Source: CAWEHU01 sp963808965 (GTDB lineage Bacteria > Pseudomonadota > Alphaproteobacteria > Acetobacterales > Acetobacteraceae). Taken from it: a stretch of 64,000 bases of DNA. Location: positions 18,046 to 82,045 of the forward strand of contig CAWEHU010000031.1 in assembly GCA_963808965.1 (NCBI GenBank), given 5' to 3'. Position 1 is the stretch's first letter, and each line of letters starts with the position of its first letter. Shown here in pieces: positions 29,170 to 39,021 of the stretch. The notes beneath the pieces were generated by a model. That model saw only the letters and a list, made by a program, of their open reading frames with translations. It was not told the DNA's origin and ran no database searches. Position numbers and translations under genes: made by a program.

Positions 29170-30276
29170 CTAACCCGGACCTTGGCGATTGCTGATCCGA
29201 AACCGGCCGGTCCAGTCCGCCAGGTCCAGCAAGGCAGGCCCGTAGAGCTCCGCGAAACGGGGGTCAGCACCCGCGCCATGCCCGCTGAAACCGACAGGCC
29301 GGTCGATCATCAGCAATCCCGACAGACGCGGCCGGAGTTGCTCGATAAGATCTCGTCGCCTGTCTGCGTCGCCGATGTACCGATCACCGGCGAATTGCAC
29401 GAAAGCGAGCACGCTTTCGGTCCAGGTTGCGACGCCGTCGACGATGCGTCGCAACTCGTCAGTCTGGCTCGACATGAAGGGGCCGCCGCATTCACCTTGC
29501 GCAGCGGGCGAGATCGCGACGACTACATCCGCGAGTCCCGGCGTATCCAGCATCTGAAGGGCGTTCCACGCTCCGCGCGACTGGCCGCCCACGATGACCC
29601 TCCGCCAGCCCATCGCGCGTAGCCGGGCGAGACCGTCACGCAGCCACCCGGCCGCGCGCTCGGTATCGTCAGCGCTGGGACAGCGATCGAACCGCATGAC
29701 GTCGAACCCAACATTGTTGAAAAGCCGCACATGGGGCTGCGGCTGCAGTCCGCGGTTGTCTCCGCCCCCGAGGCCGTGAGCCCAGACATAGAGACCCGAC
29801 GACCGAGCCGGCCCCTGCCATAGATAACGAGAATCGGGCACGAAAGCCGAATTCCACGTCGAGAACATGGGCGCCGGCACGGGCGGCGCTGCCCACCTCC
29901 GTCCCTCCCACACTACTGCGAGATCCTCAGCATAGAGCGCGCGATCACGACCGCCTGCCGCCGCGCAGTCGCGTAGCGCAATGGCACGAGCTTCCTCGAT
30001 CGAAGCGGCGGCACCCACCCAGCCGACGGCGCCCGAGGAGGAGATTGCGAAGGCGCGCGGCAGATTGGCGGCGAGGAATTTTGCGTAGAGAGCACGCCCG
30101 GCTGCATCGAGGAACGGCACCGCGGAAACATCGAGCACCGGGAAGGTGGGCAGGAGCGACACTCCCGCCGAGGCGGCGCGCGCGAGCGATAGCATCGGCC
30201 AACCGGCAATTACGCCGAGGAAGGCGCGCCGACTCGGCCGCTTCGCCGTCTCCCCCGCAATCTCGCCTCGACCCAA
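29170..30276 (-). CDS. Tat-exported alpha/beta-hydrolase-like protein
   Basis: A 368-residue protein. The N-terminus carries a twin-arginine signal (KRPSRRAFLGVIAGWPMLSL). A region of about 120 residues with paired Cys follows, then an alpha/beta-hydrolase core with LYVWAHGLGGGDNRG as oxyanion region and the nucleophile elbow GGQSRGAWNAL (Ser as nucleophile). FSGHGAGADPRFAELY carries a His near the C-terminus. It is probably a periplasmic esterase or peptidase-like hydrolase; the substrate is unknown. No operon partner is seen apart from the downstream lysR gene. Confidence 0.78.
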   Translation of the reverse strand: MGRGEIAGETAKRPSRRAFLGVIAGWPMLSLARAASAGVSLLPTFPVLDVSAVPFLDAAGRALYAKFLAANLPRAFAISSSGAVGWVGAAASIEEARAIALRDCAAAGGRDRALYAEDLAVVWEGRRWAAPPVPAPMFSTWNSAFVPDSRYLWQGPARSSGLYVWAHGLGGGDNRGLQPQPHVRLFNNVGFDVMRFDRCPSADDTERAAGWLRDGLARLRAMGWRRVIVGGQSRGAWNALQMLDTPGLADVVVAISPAAQGECGGPFMSSQTDELRRIVDGVATWTESVLAFVQFAGDRYIGDADRRRDLIEQLRPRLSGLLMIDRPVGFSGHGAGADPRFAELYGPALLDLADWTGRFRISNRQGPG

Positions 30277-30676
30277 CGCCGCATCTCCCTCAATGCCGAA
30301 AGCCTACATGAGGTCGCACGATCAGGCCGGAAATCAAGAGAAGAAGTGGGCGACGCACAGTTACTCGGACCGCGTCGCGGGAAAGTCGGACTGACTGAGG
30401 CGGCCCCCCGCCGGCCGAGGCTGGTCGATGCAGAACCGGCAAACGGCGGTACAGCCCTTCGCCGCTAGCGATCGTGGCCGGGATTCCAGTCGTCGGACTC
30501 TGCATACCTGTATGCAGCCGGTGAATGACACCGATTCGCACTGCATTCCCTGCCGGCATCCGCCAATGCCCCCGATTCATTTGATCGAGCGCACAGCCAA
30601 CGCCAAATGGTCGCAACGAAGCGAACTTGAAGAACGAGGAAGCTTCAAGAACGCCGCAATCATCTGGAGATGAAAG
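30277..30676. other. intergenic leader region with an inverted repeat
   Basis: A 400-base gap between the divergent hydrolase gene and a small secreted-protein gene. It contains no recognisable coding sequence. The only structure I see is the inverted repeat at 30626-30649, close to the downstream start codon. Confidence 0.4.
30626..30649. promoter_or_regulatory. inverted repeat ahead of the small secreted protein
   Basis: Arms CTTGAAG and CTTCAAG (7 bases, perfect) are separated by 10 bases and end 27 bases before the ATG at 30677. It could be an operator or an mRNA hairpin near the ribosome binding site (GGAG at 30666-30669). Confidence 0.35.
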
Positions 30677-31060
30677 ATGCGCACCTCAATTATCCTAGTG
30701 ACTTCGTTGCTGGGGCTGGCTTCGCCGGCAATCGCGCAGACCGCCTCTGCACAGTCGAGCGGCGCCTACCAGGCCGGCGTAAGCATCACCGCAACGCCGC
30801 CGGTGGTTGACACTGGATCGGAAGCTTATCCGAGCTCCCCGACTGGGGCCGACGGACGGCGCACAACAATCACCGCGGCACCGCCCGTCGTAGACGCTGG
30901 GTCGGAAGTCTATCCGAGCTCAGCGACGGGTGCCGGTGAGCACGAAAACCCCGTGATCGCGGGCGGTGCGATCGTGAGCTTATCAAATAGCGAGAGCATG
31001 CCGGAATCCATCAATTCGTTCCCGCGTGGCTTCACCGACCCGTATCTCGCGCGTCGCTAA
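30677..31060 (+). CDS. secreted two-repeat hypothetical protein
   Basis: A 127-residue protein with a clear signal peptide (MRTSIILVTSLLGLASPAIA, cut after AIAQ). The mature part contains two copies of a 22-residue unit at residues 37-58 and 65-86, each with the core PPVVDxGSExYPSS. A Ser-rich tail follows, ending RGFTDPYLARR. The repeats are Pro/Ser/Gly-rich and probably unfolded. I do not recognise a family. A good GGAG site precedes the ATG, and a second small gene with a strong ribosome binding site follows 20 bases later, so the two likely form an operon. Confidence 0.65.
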   Translation: MRTSIILVTSLLGLASPAIAQTASAQSSGAYQAGVSITATPPVVDTGSEAYPSSPTGADGRRTTITAAPPVVDAGSEVYPSSATGAGEHENPVIAGGAIVSLSNSESMPESINSFPRGFTDPYLARR

Positions 31061-31080
31061 GGTGTGAAAAGGAGACCAAC

Positions 31081-31263
31081 ATGAACCTTAATCTGCCGCA
31101 ATCCGCCGCAGGATCGGCCAGCCCGGGCTTTGATGCCGTTGCGTTTGCGCCGCGCAGTGCACTCGGACTGTTGCTGGGGCTTGTCGGGAACGGCATCGCC
31201 GCGATGTGGACTGGCTACGTCAGGAGCTTGCAACGTACCGGCCGCTTGCCGCCGCAACTTTGA
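31081..31263 (+). CDS. small hypothetical protein, 60 residues
   Basis: The ATG is preceded by AAGGAGA at seven bases, a strong ribosome binding site, and the stop is followed at once by a good hairpin. The product has an Ala/Ser/Pro-rich start, one hydrophobic segment (LGLLLGLVGNGIAAMW) and a basic end (RSLQRTGRLPPQL). It may be a single-pass membrane peptide or a short secreted peptide with unusual termini. There is no double-glycine motif. It is paired with the two-repeat secreted protein upstream. Confidence 0.55.
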   Translation: MNLNLPQSAAGSASPGFDAVAFAPRSALGLLLGLVGNGIAAMWTGYVRSLQRTGRLPPQL

Positions 31264-31277
31264 ACGGGCGCCTGGCT

Positions 31278-31297
31278 GGGGGGCGTAACCGCCCCCC
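31278..31297 (+). terminator. GC hairpin after the two small genes
   Basis: GGGGGGCG and CGCCCCCC form a perfect 8-base stem around a TAAC tetraloop, 15 bases after the stop codon at 31263. No U-run follows. It probably ends or stabilises the two-gene transcript and separates it from the convergent OmpA-like gene. Confidence 0.6.
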
Positions 31298-31356
31298 GGT
31301 CCGCCCCGGCGAGCCAAGGGACCCAAGATAGTGGCTGACATTTAATCCGGGCAGCC

Positions 31357-31885
31357 TCAGGTCGTCCCGTCTGTAATCGTCATGACGATCATATTGCCGT
31401 TCCACACCGCAGGAGCTGAGTTGGCGGGCGCCGGCGGCGGCGATAGGCGCTGAACCGTTGGTGACCGACAATAGCCCTGGGGCGAATCCCTGCCCCTGCA
31501 AATAGCGAATCATGCTGCTCGCCCGCGCCGCGGAAAGCTGGCAGTTGGACGCGACGGCAGGGCCGCCCGGGCAGCCGTCGACCGCAACTCGTGTTTTGGG
31601 GACGTCGAACAGCGCCTCGATCACCCGATTCAGGAGCTGCTGGCCGCGTTCATCCAGCTGCGCGCTATAGGCCGGAAACAGAAGCCGACTGTCGAGAGTC
31701 AGTTTGGCTCCGGCCGGGAGCTGAGTGATGAGCAACCGGTTATCTTGCACCTCTCCTGATAAGGAGTTGTTCAGGCGTTGGTCGAGCTCAGCGGCCTGAC
31801 GCGCCGCGTCCGGCGTTGAGCTGCATCCCGCGACCAGTGCCAGGACCAAGCCGCGTGCAATCTTCTTACTCCGAATAGCGAACAC
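31357..31885 (-). CDS. OmpA-like lipoprotein
   Basis: The lipobox LVLALVAGC starts the mature lipoprotein. A short helical spacer follows, then an OmpA C-terminal domain (residues about 55-170) with LTLDSRLLFPAYSAQLDERG, LLNRVIEAL and NCQLSAARASSMIRYLQGQG, the peptidoglycan-binding pattern. The last strand is split: the frame breaks near 31430, and the next frame reads NSAPAVWNGNMIVMTITDG before a stop at 31357. The GTG at 31885 directly precedes a KK-containing signal peptide and is preferred over an ATG 60 codons upstream. It converges on the small-protein operon. Confidence 0.78.
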
Positions 31886-32729
31886 GGGCCACTTCCCCTC
31901 CGCGGCATACTTGCTGACCGGCGACGTCCGCGGATCATTCAGGATGGTCCGCGTCACGGGATGCAAATCTACGTACCCTGGCTCGCGAGGGCAACGAAAA
32001 TGGTCCGCGTCGCAGGCTGGCCATTTCGTGATTTCGCACGCGCGGCCAACGAGGATCTCATGCACCCCTTTTGCCTCGCCACGCCCGTCAGGTTCGCCGC
32101 CGGAGTGGTCTTTGGGAAACTGAAACTCTCATCGTATGCTCTTGTATACTTACTCGGCTTCAGCGAGCGTTTTGGAGATCACCTTCACTACTTCATGCTG
32201 ATGACCTTGGCCTCGCCACCTCGGCTCAGCAGAAGGCTTTCGCTTCGCTTTTGCGATGCATGACGATGACGCTCTTGTCCGAAGCCAGAGGGTCGCCCGC
32301 GCTCATGCTCCCAACCACGAAATCGCACCGAAGCGATCTTTGCCCTGGACGCAGCCGAACCCCAGCTTTATCCCTAGCGAGGAGCGCTTCCTAAGGGGGT
32401 CGCAGTGTCGAAATTGATCGCGCCATCATGGACCGGATGAGGATGACTACCGTAAGTTGAAAACTGACGAACCCTTATACCGACATACCGCCGACCTCTG
32501 CGCCCTCCTTGCGGATTTTGAAGTGAAAGCGATCCCGATACTCCGGCGAACTCGCCCGCTCCATTCGTCAAGCGCGATAGCTTAAGAGCTGCGGGAACAC
32601 CACTTGCGGGATGGCGCCATCTGGGGCATTCAGGCCTCAGCTACATTTGGGTTTGATTTAGCGGGTAAGTGGCCTCGCCGAGGCAAAGCACGCGAGCGAC
32701 GCAACGAGCTGAATTCGGTAGAGGCGCTT
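31886..32729. other. gene-poor stretch, no convincing gene
   Basis: About 840 bases between the OmpA-like gene and the glycosyltransferase gene, which diverge. I tested both strands and saw only short arginine-rich or stop-ridden frames. The base composition is somewhat more A+T-rich than its surroundings. No RNA gene or mobile element signature is visible. Confidence 0.45.
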
Positions 32730-34448
32730 ATGAATACAAACGGCCTTGCGGAGGTGCAATCAAGCGGCGCGAGTTCAGCTTCTCGCTCGGCACGCGCGGT
32801 CGAATCCGCTATCGTATTCCTCGGCCTGCTCACCATCGCGCTGTGCGTGCAATGGATGCTTGGAACGCATGCTGCCGAATTCAACGATGACGATGCCTCA
32901 CACTATGTGTCGGGCCTGCTGGTGCATGACTATTTGCTGTACGGACTCGGGAAGCCGCCTATCCAGTTCCTCAGGAATTTTTATTCCCATTATCCACAGG
33001 TGGGAATAGGACACTGGCCGCCCCTCTACTACTTTGTAGAGGGTCTCTGGATGGTAGTGTTCTCGGCGGCTCGCGGAGCCATGCTGCTTTTGTCAGCAAC
33101 GATGCTGGCTTGCCTGGGAACGCTCGTTTACGCGTTCACGATGCCTCGCTTCGGGCGGCCAAGCGCGATCGCGGCAACAGTTATCGTCGGGCTCGCGCCG
33201 ATCGTGCTCCAAGCCAGCCTGGAGCTCATGCTCGACACCCCCATCGCGGTTTTGGCCTTTATCGCGATGTGGCTGTACGTGCGTTATCTGGACGACGGAC
33301 GCGCCATTCACTCCGCCATGTTCGGAGTTGTGGCTTCGTTAGCTCTGCTCATAAAGGGCAATGGGGCAGCAATTGCGCTGCTGCCGCCGCTAGCCGTGCT
33401 GATTAGCCGCCGATTCGAGTTGCTTCGGCGTGGCTCGTTCTGGCTGCCGGTGCCCGTTGCCGCGATCCTCGCCGGACCCTGGTACTTGCTGATCGAGTAC
33501 GGGGCTTCGGTTCCGCGCGCCTTCAATTACGAGTTCGGCTGGTCCTACACTTCTACCGCGGTCTACGCGAATGCGGCGGCACTGTTTTCCTGCTGCGGAC
33601 CGCTCATTGTGGTAGCCGCGCTCGCCGGCCTGGCAATAACGATCTGGCGTCCCGGGCACGGATCAGAGGCCAATGCGAGGATCGGCGCCGTCGGCTTGCT
33701 GCTCGCGGTCTGGCTCTTCCATCTGGTCGTTCCCGCCGGCATAGATCGTCGGTTCATGATTCCCCTGCTCGCCCCGCTTGCCATCCTGGCCGTCTGGGCG
33801 ACGGACCGCGCTTCGACGGCACTGGCTGGCTTCAGCGCAGCGGGCCGTGCCGGAATGCTCCCCGCGCTCACGTTGTTAGTATTAGTCGCCTCTTTCCTAC
33901 CGAAGTTGACGAGTATCGTGCCCAAACCCCAACTCGGAATCATCGCCGCGAGCGAGGCGGTATGGGCGAATCGCCTTCCGCAGAACCCGGCCGTGCTGGT
34001 TGTTGGGTCGAGCCGGTTTGAGGCGATCGCGGTCACTGAGCTCGCGATGCACGATCCGGAACGGCCAAGCCTCTTCGTGATGCGCGGCGTGCACGTGCTC
34101 GGAGCCGGAGGCTGGAGGCTCAGCGAATACGAACCGAAGTTCTCCTCGGCCGCCGAGGTCATGGCGGAAATCGATTCAGACGCATTCCCGCTACTTTTAA
34201 TTCAAGCCAAACCACCTGGAATGGCGGAGTGGGCGGCGCACGTGTCGCAGACCGCCGAGGCATTGCGGCTGTTTCCTGACCGCTTCGAGCTCCTCTACCG
34301 CGACGACAGCGTCACGCCACCGATTGAGCTGTACCGGATCCATGGCAACGACGTGAAAGTCGCGGATCACGCGAAGCTCGTTGCGCTCAATACGCCTAAG
34401 GCGCTAGCCGATTTGTCATATAAGGGTTGTACCGCCCACAGTTGTTGA
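32730..34448 (+). CDS. GT39-like integral membrane glycosyltransferase
   Basis: A 572-residue protein with about a dozen transmembrane helices. It fits the PMT/ArnT-like (GT39/GT83) group: an acidic first loop FNDDDASHYVSG with the family's Asp-Asp catalytic motif, then GHWPPLYYFVEGLW. Further helices (ALLIKGNGAAIAL, GPWYLLIEYG) and a periplasmic C-terminal domain of about 180 residues follow. Such enzymes transfer sugars from polyprenyl phosphate to lipid, protein or glycan at the outer face of the membrane. The ATG at 32730 is chosen because the upstream in-frame residues are Arg-rich and not membrane-like. No other glycan genes are adjacent. Confidence 0.8.
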   Translation: MNTNGLAEVQSSGASSASRSARAVESAIVFLGLLTIALCVQWMLGTHAAEFNDDDASHYVSGLLVHDYLLYGLGKPPIQFLRNFYSHYPQVGIGHWPPLYYFVEGLWMVVFSAARGAMLLLSATMLACLGTLVYAFTMPRFGRPSAIAATVIVGLAPIVLQASLELMLDTPIAVLAFIAMWLYVRYLDDGRAIHSAMFGVVASLALLIKGNGAAIALLPPLAVLISRRFELLRRGSFWLPVPVAAILAGPWYLLIEYGASVPRAFNYEFGWSYTSTAVYANAAALFSCCGPLIVVAALAGLAITIWRPGHGSEANARIGAVGLLLAVWLFHLVVPAGIDRRFMIPLLAPLAILAVWATDRASTALAGFSAAGRAGMLPALTLLVLVASFLPKLTSIVPKPQLGIIAASEAVWANRLPQNPAVLVVGSSRFEAIAVTELAMHDPERPSLFVMRGVHVLGAGGWRLSEYEPKFSSAAEVMAEIDSDAFPLLLIQAKPPGMAEWAAHVSQTAEALRLFPDRFELLYRDDSVTPPIELYRIHGNDVKVADHAKLVALNTPKALADLSYKGCTAHSC

Positions 34449-34537
34449 TGTGTCCGCTTTCTCGATCATAGCTGCACGATCGTACGATAGGCGGCTGCCA
34501 AACTCTGACGAGCTCGGTTAGCCGCGATCGCCTCCGC

Positions 34538-36413
34538 TCAGAACGTCGCCGGGTCGATCTGGCGGCTCTGCGCCTGCGCGGCCATGCGCACCGACGCATT
34601 AACCGCACCGAAGCCCTTGTAACCTCGGCGCTCAAGGATCTCGAAGAAGAAGCGGTCCGCAAAGTTCACCGTGTAGGCGTGCCGGAACTCGCCGCCCTCG
34701 TCGCGGTCGTAAAGCAATCCCAGCCGCTGCAACGTCGCGACCCCGGCATCGTCGAGGCCTCCCTTCGCCGCGAGATCCTCGTAGTAGTTCTCCGGGATGG
34801 GCAGCATCGAGGCGCCGAGCGCCTGGAGCCGCTCCACCGTGCGGACTGCGTCCGAGGTCGCGAAGGCAATGTGATGCACGCCCGCGCCGGCGAAGGCGGA
34901 GACGAAGCGGCCGGTGGCCGTCTCGCGGCTTTCCGATACGTTGAGCAGCAGCCTGACCCGACCATCAGCGCTGCTCATAGCGCGAACTCCGAATCAGCCC
35001 GTACGGGTCCGGCAGCTCCCAAAGCTGCTCGGGCTCGAGACCGAAAACCGAACGGTAAAACAACACGAAGCCATCCATTCGACCCGGCGGCAACGCCTGG
35101 GCCACATGATCGATGGTCGTCAGGCCCGGCTCTTCGCCGTCCTTGGGTGGATGCAGGAAAAAATCGTCCTCCCAGATGCTCCGTCCGGATTGATCCGGCT
35201 GCACCAGGTAGAAGAGGGTTCCATCCGGTGCGCGCACCGCCGGAATGTGGCGCTCGCCCGCACCGACGCGTTCCTGCCATTCGGGACAGAGCAACGCGCG
35301 CGCCCGTTGCATCGCCCGCTCCGCGTCGTCCACGCGCAACGCCATGGCCGAGACCGAGGGTCCGTGCAGATGGAAGTGCTCGGCCGCGGCGCTATCCTGC
35401 TCGGCGTTCAACACAAGATTGATCTGACCGTGGCTATAGAGCTGCACGTCTTTCGAGCGGTGCGTTCCCGCGTGCCGGAACCCAAGCCCCTTCAGGAATT
35501 GTGCGAGCTCCTGCCGGCTTTGCTCATCCACGGAGAATTCCAGGAACTCAAATCCGTCGAATGCCGGCAAGGCCGGCAGCTTCGGGCCGCCCGCCTCCAA
35601 CTCCACGAATATGAGCGAGCGCAGCCCATCCCGCGCTGTCAGGCGGGCCGGTGCGGCGCGGAACTCGTCATTGAAAATCTCAAGACTGAGCGGCCCACGA
35701 TAGCCGGATGCGAGAACGGCGCGCGTGAAGCCCGTTACATCGAGCGCGCCCTGGCCAGGGAAGTTGCGGAAGTGACGGCTCCAGGAAAGCACGTCCATAT
35801 CGAACCTGGGTGCATCCGCGAGGTGGACAAAGAACAGCTTTTCGGCTGGAACTTGCGCGAGACCCGAGAAATCGTCGTTCAGGGAAAGAGTATGAAAGCT
35901 GTCCACGATCAATCCGAGCGCCGGATAATTCGCCTGCTGCACGATCTTCCACGCGCGACCCCATCGGTTCACATGGCGTGACCAGGCAAGCGCCTCGAAG
36001 CAAACTCTCAGACCGCGCCGGGCCGCACGCTCCGCCATCTCGGTAAGGTCGGCGACCGCGCGGCTATCGTCGTCGATCGCCGAGGGCTGCACGTTGGCGC
36101 ACACGAGAATGAGGTCGGTGCCGAGCGCCTGCATCACATCGAACTTGCGTTCGGCGCGGTCCATGTTGCGCGACCGTTGCGGTTCGGGCATCGCCTCGAA
36201 ATCTCGGAACGGCTGGAAGACGGTGATGGCGAGACCGAGGCCCTCGGCGATCTTGCGGACCTGCTCAGGCGAGCCGCTGAAGGTGAGCAGGTCGTTCTCG
36301 AATATTTCGACCCCGTCGAAGCCGATTGTCGCGGCCGTATCCAGCTTCTCCGGCAAGGTGCCGCTAAGCGAAACTGTTGCGATCGATTTCGGCAGTCGGG
36401 TTGGGTCTGACAT
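34538..36413 (-). pseudogene. 3-dehydroshikimate dehydratase / HPPD-like fusion, frame broken
   Basis: The N-terminal half is a xylose-isomerase-like TIM barrel (IATVSLSGTLPEKLDTAATIGFDG, LVCANVQPSAIDDD, CFEALAWSRHVN, IVDSFHTL, LSLEIFNDEFRAA), as in QuiC/AsbF 3-dehydroshikimate dehydratases. The C-terminal half has two vicinal-oxygen-chelate modules typical of 4-hydroxyphenylpyruvate dioxygenase, ending GAGVHHIAFAT and FADRFFFEILERRGYKGFGA with metal-binding His and Glu. The frame shifts near 34985, where an extra T in CGGAGT-T-CGC splits the protein at GLIRS. Restored, it is about 625 residues, the size of the bifunctional enzyme that makes protocatechuate from quinate or shikimate. No other quinate gene is nearby. 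Confidence 0.82.
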
Positions 36414-36847
36414 GGCTTGATCCGTTCGCGCTTGGAGCTACAGGATTAACGCACCCGGCCCAGCATCGTGCAACAGGGCCGCCTCTATGCTGCGAGGAGC
36501 GCCACGATCTGTCCGGTGCAGGTAGCACGTGATCTGTCCCGCGCATTTGGACCTTCGGGGTTGGATGCGTCGGACGGAGCAGAGGCAGGCCCTGCTTCCA
36601 GGCGCGATCGAGCCCCGGAGACGGAGAGCTGAGCGGTTGGACGGGCCGGAGTTGCTGGGATGAGCGAACGGACGTTCCGCCGCTCGACCCGCCGCGATGA
36701 GAAGAAGGTGGGGCGGGGCGGGGCCGCGCGATACGGAGGTCACGCGATTCGGCTAAGCACGATACTGCACTTTTGCTCGCGTGGACCGACCGGCTAACAT
36801 GCGCCCCATGAGTTCCTCGTTCGGACCTCACGCGGCGGGCCGTTTTG
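36414..36847. other. intergenic stretch, possible start of the S41 gene at its end
   Basis: About 430 bases without a recognisable gene. An ATG at 36808 opens a frame reading MSSSFGPHAA. One base further on the neighbouring frame reads RRAVLMLGSLAVGV, which would make a natural Tat-like signal for the peptidase gene if one base were lost near 36830. Confidence 0.4.
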
Positions 36848-38134
36848 ATGCTGGGGAGCCTTGCGGTTGGCGTGCGGCTGGCCCGCGGCCAACCGGGCGA
36901 TCCATCCGGAGCCTCGTCAGCGGAGGCAAACCAAGCCGCCTTCGATGAGGTTTGGGAAACGGTCCGCGATCGCTTCTACGATTCCCGCCTTCACGGGTTG
37001 GACTGGGCGGCTATTCGCCGGCGCTATGAACCTCAAGCTGCTGCGGCCTCGTCCAGAGGAGATTTAGCGGCGAGCATCAACGCGATGCTGGCAGAACTCG
37101 GCGCCTCGCATACCCAGTACTACACCCCCGACGATCCTGCTTACTATCAGCTCGCAGGAATCTTCGCTGGCGCGCTGCGCCGCCGCGGTCTGGGACGCAT
37201 CTTTCCTTCAGGGGAAGTCAGCTATCCTGCAATCGGCGTCTTTACCCATACCGATAGCGAGCGGCGCACCGTCATCGCCGGCGTTATCGAGGGTGCGCCC
37301 GCCAGCCAAGCAGGCCTGCTCGTTGGCGACGAGATCCTGTCGGTGGGCGACGAGCCGTTTCGTCCCGTTGCCTCCTTTCGCGGCAAGGTCGGGATTCCGG
37401 TTCGCGTCGCGATCCGCCGCGCTGCCCGCGAGCCGCCGATGACACTCAGCGTGACGCCAGCGGAGCTCAATCCGAACGCAATGTTCCTGAATGGGCTTCG
37501 CGCCAGCGTGCGGATCATTCCGGCGACCAATGGCGTCCAGGTCGGTTACGTCCATGTCTGGTCATACGCCGGGATCGCCTATCAACGCGCCCTCGAAGAG
37601 CTGATCGCCACCGGCCCGCTGCGGGACGCACACGCGCTGATCTGGGATCTGCGCGACGGTTGGGGTGGGGCTGAGCCGCAATATCTCGATTTGTTCAATC
37701 CACGTGCACCGACGATGCAAGTCATAGATAGAAACGGAGATGTCGGCTTCGAGGACGTCAAATGGCGCAAGCCGGTAGCCATGCTGATAAATCGGGGAAC
37801 GCGCAGCGGGAAGGAGGTGCTCGCATACGGCTTCAAACGATACCGCCTCGGCGAGGTTATCGGGGTCCGGACCGCGGGGGCCGTGCTGGCCGCTTCGGCT
37901 TTCCTGATGAGGAATGGCGACCTGCTGCTACTCGCGGTCGCCGACGTGCTCGTGGATAACCAGCGCCTCGAAGGAGTGGGGGTCACGCCAACGATCGAAG
38001 TGCCATTCGATCCCTTGTACGCGGCGGGCAAGGACCCGCAACTCGATCGCGCCGTCCAGGTATTGTCCGCGTCGACTCTGCTTACGCCGTCCCGACCAGC
38101 CCCCGCGCGTAATCGTGAGCATCGAATGGCCTAA
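36848..38134 (+). CDS. S41 family (C-terminal processing) peptidase
   Basis: A protein of about 428 residues. The N-terminal helical part has DEVWETVRDRFYDSRLHGLDW and LAELGASHTQYYTP. A PDZ-like module (IAGVIEGAPASQAGLLVGDEILSV) follows, then the S41 core with VGYVHVWSYAG, LIWDLRDGWGG, and INRGTRSGKEVLAYGF. The Ser of RSGKE is the likely nucleophile and Glu is in the usual place. It ends with the conserved GVTPTIEVPF. It is exported. The chosen ATG gives a truncated signal, so the true N-terminus may lie 40 bases upstream in another frame. The last 53 bases overlap the convergent ftsY gene. Confidence 0.83.
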   Translation: MLGSLAVGVRLARGQPGDPSGASSAEANQAAFDEVWETVRDRFYDSRLHGLDWAAIRRRYEPQAAAASSRGDLAASINAMLAELGASHTQYYTPDDPAYYQLAGIFAGALRRRGLGRIFPSGEVSYPAIGVFTHTDSERRTVIAGVIEGAPASQAGLLVGDEILSVGDEPFRPVASFRGKVGIPVRVAIRRAAREPPMTLSVTPAELNPNAMFLNGLRASVRIIPATNGVQVGYVHVWSYAGIAYQRALEELIATGPLRDAHALIWDLRDGWGGAEPQYLDLFNPRAPTMQVIDRNGDVGFEDVKWRKPVAMLINRGTRSGKEVLAYGFKRYRLGEVIGVRTAGAVLAASAFLMRNGDLLLLAVADVLVDNQRLEGVGVTPTIEVPFDPLYAAGKDPQLDRAVQVLSASTLLTPSRPAPARNREHRMA

Positions 38135-39005
38135 GATCGCCCGCCTGCTCGCCCACACCGACCGCATGAACGGGCAAGCCGAACTCCTCGGCGAGCGCGA
38201 CAACGACCCCGCCTCGGGCGCTGCCGTCGAGCTTGGTGACGACGAGGCCGGTGACGTCCACCATCTCCTTGAACACGCGCACCTGCTGGATCGCGTTCTG
38301 GCCGGTGGTGGCGTCGAGCACGAGCAAAACCGAATGCGGCGCCGAGGGCTCCTGCTTCTGCATCACCCGGATAATCTTGCGCAGCTCGTCCATCAGCACG
38401 GTCTTGTTGTGCAGCCGTCCGGCGGTGTCGATCAGCAGCACATCGGCTCCCTCGGCGCGGGCGCGGGTAAGCGCATCGAAGGCGAGTCCGGCTGCGTCGG
38501 CATTCGGCGGCCCGGCGATCACCGACGACCCGGTGCGCTGACCCCAAACCTGCAATTGCTCGACGGCCGCCGCGCGGAATGTGTCACCCGCTACCAGCAC
38601 CGGGCGCAAACCCTGTTCCTGATAGAGCTGCGCCATTTTGCCGATCGTCGTCGTCTTGCCGGTGCCGTTCACCCCGACGACCAGCACGACATGCGGCTTC
38701 AAGCTGCGGTCGATCGCGAGCGGATGCGCGACGGGGGAAAGAATCTCCGCGATCTCGTCCGAAAGCGCGCCGCGCACTTCCTCATCCGTGACTTCCTTGC
38801 CGAAGCGGGTACGGCGAAAACTCGCGATCACGCGTGCCGCCACCCCGGTGCCCAGGTCAGCGCCGATCAGCGCGTCTTCGAGTTCCTCCAGCGCGGCCTC
38901 GTCCAGCTTCCTCTTGTTGAAGACGCCCGTAATGCTCTCGCTCAGCTTCTGCGTGCTACGCGAGAGTCCCTGCTTCAGCTTGTTGAAGAAGCCACCCAAA
39001 GCCAT
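38082..39005 (-). CDS. ftsY: FtsY, signal recognition particle receptor
   Basis: The membrane-associated GTPase that receives SRP-bound ribosomes. The NG domain is complete in 307 residues. It has the helical N part (LKQGLSRSTQKLSESITGVF), G1 GVNGTGKTTTIGKMA, DTFRAAAVEQL, G3 DTAGRLHNK, KLDGSARGG, and the closing GVGEQAGDLRPF. It lacks the long acidic A domain, as is usual for alphaproteobacteria. I start at the ATG at 39005 (MALGGFFNKL). mtaB ends 16 bases upstream on the same strand, and the order dapF-mtaB-ftsY is the typical alphaproteobacterial one. Confidence 0.96.
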   Translation of the reverse strand: MALGGFFNKLKQGLSRSTQKLSESITGVFNKRKLDEAALEELEDALIGADLGTGVAARVIASFRRTRFGKEVTDEEVRGALSDEIAEILSPVAHPLAIDRSLKPHVVLVVGVNGTGKTTTIGKMAQLYQEQGLRPVLVAGDTFRAAAVEQLQVWGQRTGSSVIAGPPNADAAGLAFDALTRARAEGADVLLIDTAGRLHNKTVLMDELRKIIRVMQKQEPSAPHSVLLVLDATTGQNAIQQVRVFKEMVDVTGLVVTKLDGSARGGVVVALAEEFGLPVHAVGVGEQAGDLRPFDAHDYARGLVGTA

Positions 39006-39021
39006 CAGAAAGGTCTCGTCA

